Counted from the stretch's first letter, positions 51,940 to 62,861 are shown. The stretch: DNA of 64,000 bases from Elgaria multicarinata webbii (GCF_023053635.1 NC_086172.1:26069501-26133500); one strand, 5' to 3'. Notes: generated from the letters alone by a model not told the origin. Program-made: numbers and translations.

Positions 51940-54715
51940 AATGGAACATTGGTACTTACTGAGGTTCCTTCTGGGTTGGTGTGCGGATGGCATCCCACAA
52001 TGGGTTATCTCCCCCTATTGCCCAGGAAAAGGATGGACTCATGGGACTGAGTTTTAAGCCCTCTATCGGTCTGAAGCTCCTCCTAGCCAGTTCCATCCAT
52101 GGCTAAACCTCAGAAATTGAGGAAGAAAGCATCTCTTTGTATCATCAGTAAGGAAGAACCACAGAGGAACAGATAACTTGTTAGTAAGTACTTAGAAATC
52201 AATCTTGAGAGTACAAACTTGGAGGATCCTTAGAAGGTCTGGCCAGCCATGTGCAAAGACAAGTGGCCTGATTACTTATACAAATAGACTCTGTAGTGTT
52301 CTAGGTTGTGGTTGGGATGCCTTCTGCACACCAACCCAGAAGGAACCTTCTTGGCAAGTACCAATGTTCCATTCTCCAGGTTGGTGTTAGGAAGACATCC
52401 CACAATGGGACATGCTAAAGCTAAAAACTCTTATTTGGGTGGGAAAAATCTTAGGCCAAGTCTATTGTAGTACTACTACCTGCTGGAGGACTCTCCTGCC
52501 AAAGTAGGTATCCGCTGAGGCATATGTGTCCATTTTGTAATGTCTTATGAAGGAATTAGGACTTGTCCAGGTGGCCGCCTTGCAGATTTCTGCCAGAGGG
52601 GCTTCCCCTTGCAAGTTGGAATCGAAACTGCAACTTAAAATGGCCGCCCACTTTGTTTGGTGGGAAGCCTCCACATGGGGGAGAAAAAATGAATTTGATT
52701 CCACCCTTGATGCTGTTGGAGCGTCTAGCTCTTCCATTGATTCCTCCTCTTGTTCGATTTGATTTATTACATTTATATACTGCTCTCTGGGCGGTTTACA
52801 AAAGTTAAAAACAGTGAACATTAAAAAGTATACAAAATTTAAAACCATCAAAAACATAAGCAGTATAAAAACAATGGTATCCATTTAAAAACAACAGTTC
52901 TGCGGTTTGTTAACAAACAAACTTAGCGTTGTTAAATGCTGTTAAATGCCTAGGGAAAGAGAAGTCTTGACCTGGCGCCAAAAAAGATAACAATGTTGGT
53001 GCCAGGTGAGCCACATCAGGGAGATCATTCCATAATTGAGGGCCACCACTGAAAAGGCCCTCTCCCTTGTCGTCATCCTCCGAGCTTCCCTCAGAGTAGG
53101 CAATCAGAGGACCTTCAGGAGAGGTGTTCCATCAGGTATTGTGGTTCCAAGCCGTGTAGGGCTTTACAGGTTAAAACTAGCACCTTGAATTGGGCTTGGA
53201 AGCGTATAGGTAGCCAATGCAAGCAGACCAGAATCAGTGTTATATATTCAAACCTCCTTGTTCCAGTTATCAATCTGGCAGCTGCATTTTGCACAAGCTG
53301 GAGCTTCCGAACCATCTTCAAAGGCTGCCCCAAGTATGGACGACTGAAGCTAGGTTATCTCTGTCCAGATAGGGGCATAGCTGGGCCAGCAACCAGAGTT
53401 GGTAGAAAGCACTCCATGCCACCGAGGCCACCTGAGCCTCAAGTGACAGAGATGGTTCTAGGAGAACCCTCAAGCTTATGAACCTGCTCCTTCAGGGGGA
53501 GTGCAACCCCATCTAGAACAGGTTGAACACCCACCATCCGGTCAGAAGAACCACCCACCAGCAGCATCTCAGTCTTGTTTGGATTGAGTTTCAGTTTATT
53601 AGCCCTCATCCAGTCCATTGTCGCAGCCAGGCACACCCACAGCCTCACCTGATGAAGATGAAAAGGAGAAGCAGAGCTGCGTGTCATCAGTGTACTGATG
53701 ACAATGCACTCCAAAACGTCAGATGACAGCACCCAAAGGTTTCATGTACATGTTAAACAGCATGGGGGACAAGACTGACCCCTGCGGAACCCCATACTGG
53801 AGAGTCCACGGGGCCGAGCCATGCTCCCCAAGCACCACCTTCTGGAGCCAACCCACCAAGTAGGAGCAGAACCATTGCAACGCAGTGCCTCCCACTCCCA
53901 ACTCAGACGTATCGAAAGCCGCTGAGAGATCAAGGAGAATCAAGTCACACTTCCCGTCTTTCTCCCGACATAGGTCATCATATAGGATGGCCAATGCTGT
54001 TTCTGTGCCAAAACCAGGCCTGAAACCCGCCTGAAATGGATCCAGATAATCAGTCTCATCCAAGAGTGTCTGGAGCTGGCCTGCAACCACCCACTCAAGG
54101 ACCTTGCCCAGGAATGGAACATTTGTCACCAGCCTGTAGTTACCAAGATTTTCCAGGTCCAAGGAAGTTTTCTTCAGGAGTGGTCTCACTACTGCCTCTT
54201 TCAGATGAACCAGGACCACTCCCTCTCTGAGTGGAGAGGGTGGCTGGGGCCCCAACTCCCTTAGTCTCGGCAGCAAGAGGCCGTAGCCTCCAGGCAAACT
54301 GGTTATCTCCCTGATCTTTCTGGCAGGTCGTCCTTTTGTCTGCTGATGGCTGCCTAACCACTCTCAAATGAGTCATTGTTTTCTTTTTCTTTTCAGGCTT
54401 TGAATTAGTTGCAGAAAAGAAACTTTTTTTTGGCAAGAGAGTGAAAAATAAAGGCTGGTTGTAAGAAAGAGGGTTAAAGAGGTAAGGAGTTCTAAAAAAT
54501 CTTCAAAATAGAGAGAAGTATAGGCTTGAGATAGGAGGAGATGAGAATTAGCTCTGTCCTGGGCAAAAAGCAGGGACGAACTGGCTAGGAGGAGCTTCAG
54601 ACCAATAGAAAGCTTACTACTCAGTCCCATGAGTCCCTACTTTCCCTGGGTGATAGGGGGAAATAACCCATTGTGGGATGCCTTCCTCACACCAACCTGG
54701 AGAACACCACCCTTC
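51940..54715 (-). mobile_element. DIRS-like tyrosine-recombinase retroelement fossil, broken, with an L2 inserted
   Basis: Parts seen: terminal inverted repeats at about 51970-52110 and 54590-54712 (tcccacaatgggttat and its complement aacccattgtggga); an internal complementary region at about 52300-52420 that joins sequences of both ends; and, on the minus strand at about 52462-52760, the end of a tyrosine recombinase (EICKAATWTSPNSFIRHYKM). A short gag-like start lies near 54300-54420. The copy is not whole: most of the middle, including RT, is missing. A long L2 lies inside. It sits about 280 bp from the caspase stop. Confidence 0.75.
52763..54318 (-). mobile_element. L2 LINE, about 1.55 kb, with reverse transcriptase
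   Basis: On the minus strand: LKEAVVRPLLKKTSLDLENL, ETDYLDPFQAGFRPGFGTET, LILLDLSAAFDTSELGVGGT, QYGVPQGSVLSPMLFNMYMK, then MRANKLKLNPNKTEMLLVGG and [20 protein letters not shown], then the L2 terminus near 52763-52800. It is 5'-truncated. The usual FADD-box region is degraded and a segment after AAFDT is lost. It defines the L2 tails found across the window. Confidence 0.93.
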
Positions 54716-54993
54716 AGAGAGACACTTTCATAGTACGATTATCATTTTGACAGAGAAGTAAAAACACGCGAGTCCAAAGTAAGAACACTAGAGTCCAAAT
54801 TTGTATTCTCAGTGGTGCCCGGCAGAGACAACCTGAGCTGACGCTTCCCTCACGCAAATTGTCCATGGAAATCTTGCATTTGTTCAAAGCATGGTCAAAA
54901 GTACATGGAAGCAGGAGAGAAGGGTGTGCTTTCTTCACCCTTTCCGCTGCCAAAACTCCAGCAATCCCAATTGGTGGATGTCCATCAAAAATC

Positions 54994-55159
54994 CTACAGC
55001 GGCTGTGCTGGTGGAGGAGGATCTCTGGGTACGGGGAATATCATTTTTTTCCTGAGTGTGTAAGCTGGCTGTGGCATCTGTTTCATTACCCCTTTAGTAT
55101 CTGCACGTCTGCTCACATCTGCATTAACTTCTGTAAGAATGGACAAGATGTCTTCCCCT
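54994..55159 (-). CDS. CASP8: Caspase last exon (p10 C-terminal half)
   Basis: The acceptor on the minus strand is ccattctctctgcag. It encodes [20 protein letters not shown], then [17 protein letters not shown], then [12 protein letters not shown] and a stop. The tail after IFP is about ten residues longer than in human caspase-8 as I recall it and is proline-rich. Confidence 0.9.
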
Positions 55160-58100
55160 CTGCAGAGAGAATGGAAAGACAAACTGGATTTTAAATTGTC
55201 ACTTTCAATCCTGCTGCTTTATCTATGCTCACATTACCATTAAATGATGAATTGGCATGCAATCTGAAAGGAAGGAAAACACATGGCCAGTTAGTCCTAG
55301 CAATGAAGATTAGCGTGATCTTCTAGATGTGGAGTTGATGCTCATGTTCTCATAGGTGTTCCTTAGCATGATCTGAAATGCTCAGCTTCCTTGGAACAGA
55401 GCAGATGGTCACCCTGATTCTATAACTAAGACAACTGATTTAGGGGCTGGATCATTACCAGTAGTGCCAATCACCTCTTCAAGGGGCGGGCACTGTAGGA
55501 GGTTGACATTCAATCCATCTCCCTCTCCTACCCAGTGTGTGAAGTAAGATGACACCACAAAGACCTCTGGCTCCTCACTGATGTTCCTCTGGGAAAGACT
55601 TCAGCCAAGTTGGTAGCTTGACCTGACCAGCACCTTTTCCTCAGGGTTTGCTCATAGTCTGATGCTGGTCAGCCTTCCACTTTTAGCCTGGTCTGGCAGG
55701 GCACGGGGGAGGTAGTGGTCGGATGAGGTCTATAGGCTGCCAGTTCATCCTCCTTACCTCCTGATGTTGTACAAAGAAGGACCTGAAGTGTAGCTTTCTC
55801 ACTCCTGTAGCACACGGATGGAAAGTCTGCACCTCATTTCCTTGACAACTTTATATAGCAAAGTTGTGAAAATACAGGCATTCGCCCTGTTCAGATGACA
55901 CTTTGGTTATGTCTCATTGTAGTTGCCACTAACCATGGTGAAAATGGTTAGAATGTGGCTATACAGCAACCATGGTTAGGGAAACGCCTTGCACATGACA
56001 CACTAAACCCTCGTGGTTAGCCCAAATTGGTTAACCAGCATGGTTTAGCGTGTCATCTGAATAGGGTCATTTGTTCAAATTCTAGGAGCCCTTCTTCCCA
56101 TATCTACTTGCTTGTGCTTTAACGTCTTCTGCCCATGCAGAAGTCCAGATACTGTTTTTATTTGCCACACATTAAATAGAAAGGCCTTCTTCAGCAGTGG
56201 CACCCTGGCTATGGAATGCCTTCTCTCCCGCTAGGTTCTCCTGGCGCCTATGTCGCAATCTTTTGGGGGGCTGGATAACTAAGTTCTTCTTATTTCTCCT
56301 AGGCATTTTAACTTCATGTAAACATTTTTACTGTGAAGGATCTGCTGTTTTATTGCTTTATGACACTGCCCTGATAGCCCTACAATCAACTTACGAATAT
56401 GCACTTGAGGTTGGATTCAGATTTGGAGTAGATCCACTAAAAACAATGGAACAAGTCCTACTGATTTCAGTGGGGCTACTCCAAGTAGGGACGTTGCAGG
56501 CACCTGCCTGGGTCCAGGAGTCCAGCAGATTCCCCTGTGCCTGCCCGGCAGACATCCACCCTTGTCTGGAGCCTCTGTTGTATACAACAAGGGCGGCTCC
56601 AGAAATTGCATATTTACCAAGTTGCATAAATGGCGTCTGTAAAGCCCTATTTACGCCAGAGTAAAGGCATGGGTGCTCGCCCGGCTGCAAAGAAATGAGT
56701 GGTGGCGATGGCTTGATGACCGCCTGACAGATCCAGATGTGGGTGAATATGTCCATCCCTAACTCCAAGTATAAATAAATCTGGATCCAACCCTTGGTGT
56801 TTATCCAAGACAGCAAGTTAAACAGGGGAAAGGCTGCCATATGATACAAGTATTACCTTGGTACCAGGCACTGCAGGTTATCGCAGAGAGCCTGAATGTA
56901 CCATGTGCCCTGCTGGACATGCCGGAAAGAGAGATATCCATCCACGGTGGCCATGCCAAGGAGGAAGTCCGCTTCTGCTGGAATGCTCGAGGTCAGTTGC
57001 TGTGAAGAGGCATATCTTGATCTCTGTGCATCTGCCCCAAGGTGGACACGATTGTGGTTGTCTGTTTCGAGGTAGACGGGCTGTTGTGTCTTTTCACCTT
57101 GACACGCCTGGATGAAAAAGAGTTTGGGCTTTTCAGCCAGCAGCGGGCACCGGTTGGCTGTGAAATAGGACATGAGGTCACGGATGGAAATTAGGCATGC
57201 ATCCGTCCCGTAAATCTTTCCAGATTCACCGTGAGACAGAATGCAGCATACTAGGCAGTCACGGTCTTTCCAATTTTCGGAAGATTGCCAATGCTTCAAA
57301 ATTTCTTCAATTTCTTTTGAGGTCTTATCATCGTATTTTCTCACATCTAGCCCAAGCCATGTAAACACACGTTCCAGTTCCACTATTAAAAAAAGATGGG
57401 GGAGAAAAGCTTAGCAAAATATACCCAAACATGGGCGTTAATTTAATGAAAAGGTACGCATTCATTTAAAGTCCTCAAAAACATGTTCTGTAGATGTTGT
57501 GTGGCTTCAGATGATCATGGGGTGGGTGGGGGAGAAGCCACTGTGGCTTCTTCCCCTGGTCCGGCGTGTGCGCGCCTGTCGTTTACGTAATTATCTGCGC
57601 TGCAGTGCGGCTTGGCGTATTGTCTAAACCCGTGTGCAGCGCAGCAGGGGCGGCTTCATATCCACCCTAGAATGCATGACTTGAGTAGGGGTTGTAGGGT
57701 TGGGTACAAAGCTATGCCAGGTTCAGATGACACACCAACCCATGCCACAGTGCATGCAATTATGCAAATGATGGGCCCGAGCATGGTCTGCAACGAGATG
57801 GGGGAAGAAGACACAATGGCTTCTCTCCCCACCCCACCCACCCCACCCAGGGCCCGTGCTACCATTAGGCCAACTAGGCAGCCTAGGGCGCAGACCTCAG
57901 AGGGGCGCAGTACTGCCCTTTAAGGGCCACAGTTTTATACAAAATAGCTGTTTTAAGAAAAAACAGAATAAGAGGCAAATATAATAGTTCAGAAACTCTT
58001 CTTGAACATCTGAATCGAAGTTAGCAATTTTGGGGTGTGTGTGTGCAAGTAGCTCGCCTTGCCTAGGGCGCAAAATAGTCTGGCACCAGCCCTGCACACA

Positions 58101-59762
58101 CATAATCATCCAAACACCTCCCAATCTCTACACAACATTGCTGTTTACACTACTTTACTATAGTCTCTTTATCAGGATAAAACAGATTTCATACAATTAC
58201 TAACACAATGTCTCATTAACATTACTCTTGCCATGGTTTTTTTTAAAAAAATAATGCAGTAGAATATGTTTTACATGAGCACACCCACTCATTTATCTCT
58301 TCTAAGCTTGAGGTCAATGCCCAAAGCCAAGGGCAGGCAACCTGCCATCTGGCTGTGTTTTGGACTGCAACCCCCTTCATTGGCTATGCTGTCTGTGGCT
58401 GATGGAGTTGTAGTCCAAAACATCTGGAGGTTGCCAGTTTGCCTCCCCGTGGCAACACTCAACAGTGAACCATAACTGCAACAGGAGTAACACAGATGCA
58501 AGGGGGGGAAAGCAAAAAGCTATCAGCCTGTTTTTGCCCCTGGGCTTGCTATGAAACTAGACCAGCCTTCTCCAACCTGGTCCCCCTCCAGATGTTTCAG
58601 ACTTCAGTTCTCATTGTCCCATATCAGTTCCCAGGCTGTCTGGGGCTGAAAAATGTGACTACAATTAACTGTTTATGTCAATATAATATCTATGGGACAG
58701 CAGTGTGTGTCCTATGTTTTCTGAACAACTGAAGCAAATAAAAGATTACTTGAGCATCATCCAATGGACATTATTACGTTCATCTCAAAAAATACACTGA
58801 ATGATTGCATTTATATCCTGCCTTTTTTCCTCCAAGGAACCCAAGGCAGTGCACATAATCTTCCTCCTCTCCATTTTATCCTCACAACAACCCTGTGAGG
58901 TAGGTTGGGCTAAGAGTCTGTGACTGGCCCAAAGTCACCCAGTGGGCTTCCATGGCTGAGTGGGGACAAGAACCTGGATCTCTTGGCTCCCAGTCCAACA
59001 CTCTAACCACTATACCACACTGGCTCTCAAACACTACATCCCTGGCCTTTAGCAGTGTTATCAATCTAGCTTATACCAGTTAGCAGCTGTATGGCAGAGA
59101 AGCTGGTAAAATGAGCTGCCAGCCTCCTCCTCTCCACAGGGCTAATGCGAAACCTACCCTGACCAACTGCAAATATCTGGCATAAAACTTTTGCTGAAGA
59201 AGCTTCATTGTTTAAAACTTTTCTCCAAGCTTTTGGACCATGGAGAATTCTGCATCAATCAAAGCAACAGCTGGAAAAAAAACCCCACACACCTAGGTTT
59301 GGATCCAGCACTGTGCAAGCAAAAGTCCACACATGCAACAGGACTTGCACCCCAAAGATTTTTGTGCCCCTGAATTTGCTCCAGAGGGTCCTGCAATCCT
59401 CTGGAGCAGATCTGGGGGCCTGCCACAGGGGGAGAGGAAATCCATGCCACTTTGGTGAAGCGACACCATTGCATCCATGCCCTATTTTGGACACATACGA
59501 AAATTACAAAAGCTTCCACAACCTGAAACTACATAAAAATGGCACACTAGCAAGAATACTCGACTCGGTGGAAGCAAAGCACTTTTTAGACGGCCAAGTT
59601 CAAGCGACACAAAGCCACTCCAACACAAGCGCTTTCTCTGCAGTCACTTACTGGCATCTTTCTGAGATCCGTTCCTTCTTCCGAGACCTCCCTCAAAATG
59701 GATATTATTAAAAATAAGGCAGTATCCTCTGTATGGCCCATCCATTTTATAGAAAGCTGTTT
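54994..59762 (-). CDS. CASP8: Caspase-8-like initiator caspase, protease part (three last coding exons)
   Basis: This is a cysteine protease of the caspase-8/10/18 clade, which is activated at death receptor complexes and cleaves executioner caspases. Exons on the minus strand in gene order are 59762-59652, 57382-56857 and 55159-54994; all are AG/GT and phases join. Visible landmarks: RGYCLIFNN with the substrate-binding Arg; CCILSHGE with the catalytic His; FFIQACQG with the catalytic Cys; LETD and LGAD where human caspase-8 has its VETD and LEMD processing sites; [16 protein letters not shown] and GTWYIQ (S1/S2 pocket Arg and Trp); [29 protein letters not shown]. The death effector domains are not seen and should lie beyond 62 kb. 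The place next to FLACC1 is that of human CASP8, but divergence is high and I cannot exclude CASP18, a paralog kept in birds and some mammals. It converges with FLACC1. Confidence 0.88.
55885..56067. mobile_element. Palindromic MITE ('tgttcagatgacac' ends)
   Basis: The left end gccctgttcagatgacactt mirrors the right end gcgtgtcatctgaataggg. taaccatggtt-type palindromes lie inside. Confidence 0.75.
56150..56420 (+). repeat. L2 ORF2 C-terminal remnant
   Basis: gccttcttcagcagtggcac, cctggctatggaatgccttc and ctggcgcctatgtcgcaatc parallel the L2 copies at 14.4 and 24.0 kb. Confidence 0.6.
56857..57382 (-). CDS. CASP8: Caspase core exon (catalytic His and Cys, start of p10)
   Basis: The acceptor is ctttttttaatag and the donor is ccaag|gtaata. 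The 526-nt exon holds [75 protein letters not shown] and [17 protein letters not shown]. It joins the previous exon through a Met codon split A|TG. Confidence 0.93.
57490..57847. mobile_element. MITE-like element with TTCAGATGA(C/T) ends
   Basis: GC-rich DNA with gcttcagatgatcatgggg and a later gttcagatgacacaccaacc; the type resembles the other 'tgttcagatgacac' MITEs but ends are not clean. Confidence 0.35.
57848..58094. mobile_element. Short hAT MITE related to 35465-35955
   Basis: The ends cagggcccgtgctaccatta and gtctggcaccagccctg, with inner tgcctagggcgcaaaatagt shared with the 35.5-kb copy. A target duplication is not clear. Confidence 0.75.
58337..58446. repeat. Snap-back repeat of the 'ctccagatg' family
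   Basis: Arms: gggcaggcaacctgccatct and the mirrored acatctggaggttgccagtt; core ttggactgcaacccccttca. Confidence 0.72.
58800..59028 (-). mobile_element. Sauria-type SINE
   Basis: A reversed copy: + strand gcatttatatcctgcctttt, then tgaggtaggttgggctaaga, gactggcccaaagtcaccca and the head tataccacactggctctc. Confidence 0.9.
59652..59762 (-). CDS. CASP8: Caspase p20 N-terminal exon (RGYCLIFNN)
   Basis: On the minus strand, cccctcattccacag is followed by AA-ACA-GCT. The peptide is [20 protein letters not shown] then [16 protein letters not shown], aligning with human [21 protein letters not shown]. The donor is gcca|gtaagt. The exon is 111 nt, with one nucleotide borrowed from an unseen upstream exon. 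Aligned with human caspase-8, the junction to the next exon needs no gap around DAGALTTTFEELHFEI. Confidence 0.9.
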
Positions 59763-59869
59763 TCTGTGGAATGAGGGGTGGGGGGAGAAAGTCAAACTGG
59801 ATTGTCTTATAGAGCCTTTACTGTCTCCGCTTTGGATTCAAAGGTAGAGGCGCACATCAGTGACGCTAC

Positions 59870-60362
59870 TCAGGAGGATCGACTTGTTACAAAATTTCCA
59901 ACTGTTCTTACACCAGTGTGGTTTATTCCACACAAGCTACCTTGTTCTCCTACTAGAAAGGCAACCGGAACACCCAGGTTTTGAGATCTTCAGAGGAAGC
60001 CTTGTTGGCCATTCTGCAATCAGCAGAATGTCGCCACGTAACAACTTGGAACTGCCCAGAAGTGGCACCCACCTTCCAGAACACCCTCCCCCATGCAGTT
60101 CAGCAGACAGAAAACGGTCTAATGTTTTAAACGCCTCCTGAAAATGCACTTGTTTTAGGACGCTTTTTTAGGCCTGTAATTAATCATGCGGCTGCTCCAT
60201 TTTATTGCCTTTATTGTTATTGTAGCTGAAATGGTTTTAAAAGTACATTTTCAGCTGTAAACTTTAATACTGTATTTTAATGCTGTGATTTGAATACTGT
60301 TATACATAAATCATTTATATATTATATTAAGCAATATACAAGTATAAAATAAATAAACAAAC
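59870..60362 (+). mobile_element. LINE 3' end, clade unassigned
   Basis: The end of a coding-like segment (cgcctcctgaaaatgcactt, gttttaggacgc) is followed by a T-rich 3' UTR and a tail of aagtataaaataaataaaca. The form is that of an L2-group LINE but the standard L2 signature is absent. Confidence 0.45.
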
Positions 60363-60750
60363 GCTAGAGCCGCCATCTTGGATCAGACCAAAGGTCTGTC
60401 TCAGGTTGGATTCAGATTGACATTCTTCCAACTACGCCGATGGAAATAGACTTCCCACCACCCTCTCCATGCCCTGAAAAACACTACACAGAGACAGGAG
60501 GCACTGCTGAATGCAGTGAGCTGTGATGTTGGTGGTGGGGGAGGGGGATCCCCTAAAATCAGGCAGATGGACTGTTGATGAGTGGAGCCCTTCCTCTTGC
60601 AGAAGGCAAATCCTGGATCTAAGCCCACATCCAGTATTCAAATTCCAATAGTGGCCAGCCAGGTGCCTCTGAGAAAACTCCATTCCTTTCTTTCAAGCAA
60701 CAGCCCCTGCCCCATGGTTTCTTCCCAGCATAGGGAATTCAGAACACTGT

Positions 60751-61155
60751 GGCTCAGTTTAGACAACACGTTAGTCAACGCAATGTGAAAACTCCTTTCA
60801 ACGGTTGAGTTTTTAGGGGGTACTCTACACACACACGTTTTAACTCCACCATTGTGTGACTGTGGGCTACCGCGGAGTTGAGTAAAATCCATTGTGATGT
60901 TTGATAGACAGTTCCTCCACCCTCTCTCCTCCCCTGGTCCTCCTGATGGTATCCCATCAGCCATTGCTGCAAAAAAAAATCCCGGCACTCTCTCCTTTCA
61001 TCTCTGTAGCCAATGGGAAAAGTCAACACAACACAATGGAAAGCTCTACGGAGCCCTCCACACAACACACAACGCAACGGTTGTGTAGGAACTCTTCTCT
61101 GTACAGCGTGGAGTTCTAAAGCCACTGTTGAGAAACGTATTGTTTGAACTGAGCC
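60751..61155. mobile_element. DNA transposon-like element with inverted ends
   Basis: The left end ggctcagtttagacaacacg mirrors the right end cgtattgtttgaactgagcc. The next bases (ttagtcaacg / ctgttgagaaa) pair in part. Non-coding. Confidence 0.75.
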
Positions 61156-61429
61156 AGTGTCTCTGATCACTCTGTTTAGCTATTGTGGCCTGCAAATATA
61201 ATTCATTTCAAAGGATCTCCTCCTATACCATCTGCATGAGACCCACCCAATGAACTCCCATTCTTTAGTGGACTTTTCTGGAGATCAGCACAAACCTACT
61301 GCAGTCACCTCTAGTAATGAGTTGAGAGAGTTGATAGGTTTATGTGCAGGGTAGTAGAGAGCATCAAGTCATGATTTACTCCCTCCTGCTGCCAACAGTC
61401 AACTGTAACTGCTGAACTTTGCAATTAAG

Positions 61430-61628
61430 ATTGTAGTGCCTGAATTTGCTTTCCTTTTCCCCCTCCTCCTCCTCCCTCCCAATCCCCTTTCCTTTTGTGT
61501 CATGTCTTTTAGATTGTAAGCCTGTGGGCAGGGACTGTCAAGAAATACTTATGTAAGCCGCCATGAGAGCCTTTTTTGGCTGAATGGTGGCATAAAAATG
61601 CTTAAATTAAATAAATAAATAAATAAAT
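61430..61628 (+). repeat. CR1/L3-like LINE 3' tail
   Basis: agattgtaagcctgtgggca, gggactgtcaagaaatactt, gtaagccgccatgagagcc, then AAAT repeats. Confidence 0.75.
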
Positions 61629-61675
61629 GATTTGTGTTACCACAAAGCATACGAACAGAATTAAGTGTAAATCAG

Positions 61676-61795
61676 TGGTGGGCAACTTGTGGCCCTCCAG
61701 ATGTTTTGCCCTACAAATCCCATCATCCCCACCATTGGCTATGCTGCCTGGCTGATGGGAGTTGTAGGACAAAACATCTGAAGGGCCACAAGTTG
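61676..61795. repeat. Snap-back repeat of the 'ctccagatg' family, well preserved
   Basis: Arms: gggcaacttgtggccctcca and the mirrored aagggccacaagttgtcct; core acaaatcccatcatccccac and tgatgggagttgtaggac. Confidence 0.85.
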
Positions 61796-62002
61796 TCCTA
61801 AAGGGGACATGTAAAAGTTAAGGAGTGGCCAAAATAAAACTTAGAAAACTAAACAGAATTTAGTTTAGGCCAGATGTAAGCCGCTATACGTATTGATTAA
61901 ATGGGATATTCAGGAAGCCATTCAAAAAATGCCAAACCTCTGCTGTAGTTTTGGATTCACCGTCTCCCATAGAGCGTAGCAAGCTCGGTCCTCCTTTGAT
62001 AT

Positions 62003-62861
62003 CTACAAGAGTTACAAATAAAATCATAATTTGCTTTGCCTGTATTTAGTTAAGATTTTTGTTAGAACATTGCCCTAATTTTTTAGGCAATAATTAAAGT
62101 AATCCTTTAGAAAAAAAATACCCCTGTATAACTTTCTTTCCTCGTACATATTCACTCCAATTAAATATATTTCAGGGACAAGCATTTTATTTCCTGACTG
62201 ATAGTTGGGTCCTTTGTCCAAAGACAGACATTTTTTACAAACAGTAGTATGAGCTGACAGATGAGAGAATGGCTATTTTGCAGCTCAACTCTAAGAGTTT
62301 ATAAGGAAGAGGCGGTTAATAGTTTGCGACCAACAAAACTATTTCCCACTTAAGAAATTTACTTCAGGTTATAGAAAGTCCAATGGTGTGTGTAAATCAT
62401 AATAGCAAAGATATCAAGGTATCTTTTGGGGCAGCTCTTATTCAAATTATCAAAATGTGTGCCATTGTTGTGGTAGAACATTCCTCCTGCGTATTAGTTT
62501 TGTTAAAGCCATTTGATTCTGACTAAATGCACACCCAAATAATCTCGTCACATCCTGCATGCGGCTTCCTGTTCCTGACAACATATGTAGCTCTTGGCAC
62601 ATGTATTAGGCTCTTCATGAAATCTAAAAGTCATGCACTTGTCCCACTGTGCTACTGCATTGCTGATGGTTTTAGTAATGCAGTAGCTATGTTTTCTTTG
62701 TTTCCCAAAGAGATAGAAAAAGCGGGGGCAAACACCCTAGCAGCAGATAATCCTTTCCTTTGACATCAAACTGTTGGAGTGCAGCTGCACATATGCTTAG
62801 ATTAGGATGCACAGCAAGAGCACGTCCACTTATGGGTAGCTGTGACCAGGGAAGGTTACAT
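62003..62861. other. Caspase upstream DNA, nothing recognised
   Basis: AT-rich sequence between the last caspase-related signals and a CR1 copy. I looked for death-effector-domain exons on the minus strand and did not find one. Confidence 0.45.

Larger units (their letters stand above)
55160..56856. other. Last caspase intron
   Basis: It contains a palindromic MITE at 55885-56067 and an L2 3' coding remnant at about 56150-56420 (+ strand [17 protein letters not shown]-like). The rest is unassigned. Confidence 0.6.

Noticed and set aside
53719-54297. 192-codon minus-strand frame as a host gene
   Set aside because: It is the reverse transcriptase of an L2 LINE.
56197-56664. 155-codon plus-strand frame opposite the caspase intron
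   Set aside because: Its first part is an L2 remnant and the rest shows no known features.
61938-62002. 65-nt caspase linker exon on the minus strand
   Set aside because: It has a good acceptor (aactcttgtag) and a fair donor (gag|gtttgg), and two frames are open (one reads GGPSLLRSMGDGESKTTAE). Neither open frame leaves the phase needed by the exon at 59762; the frame that would fit has a stop. It could be real only with another exon between.
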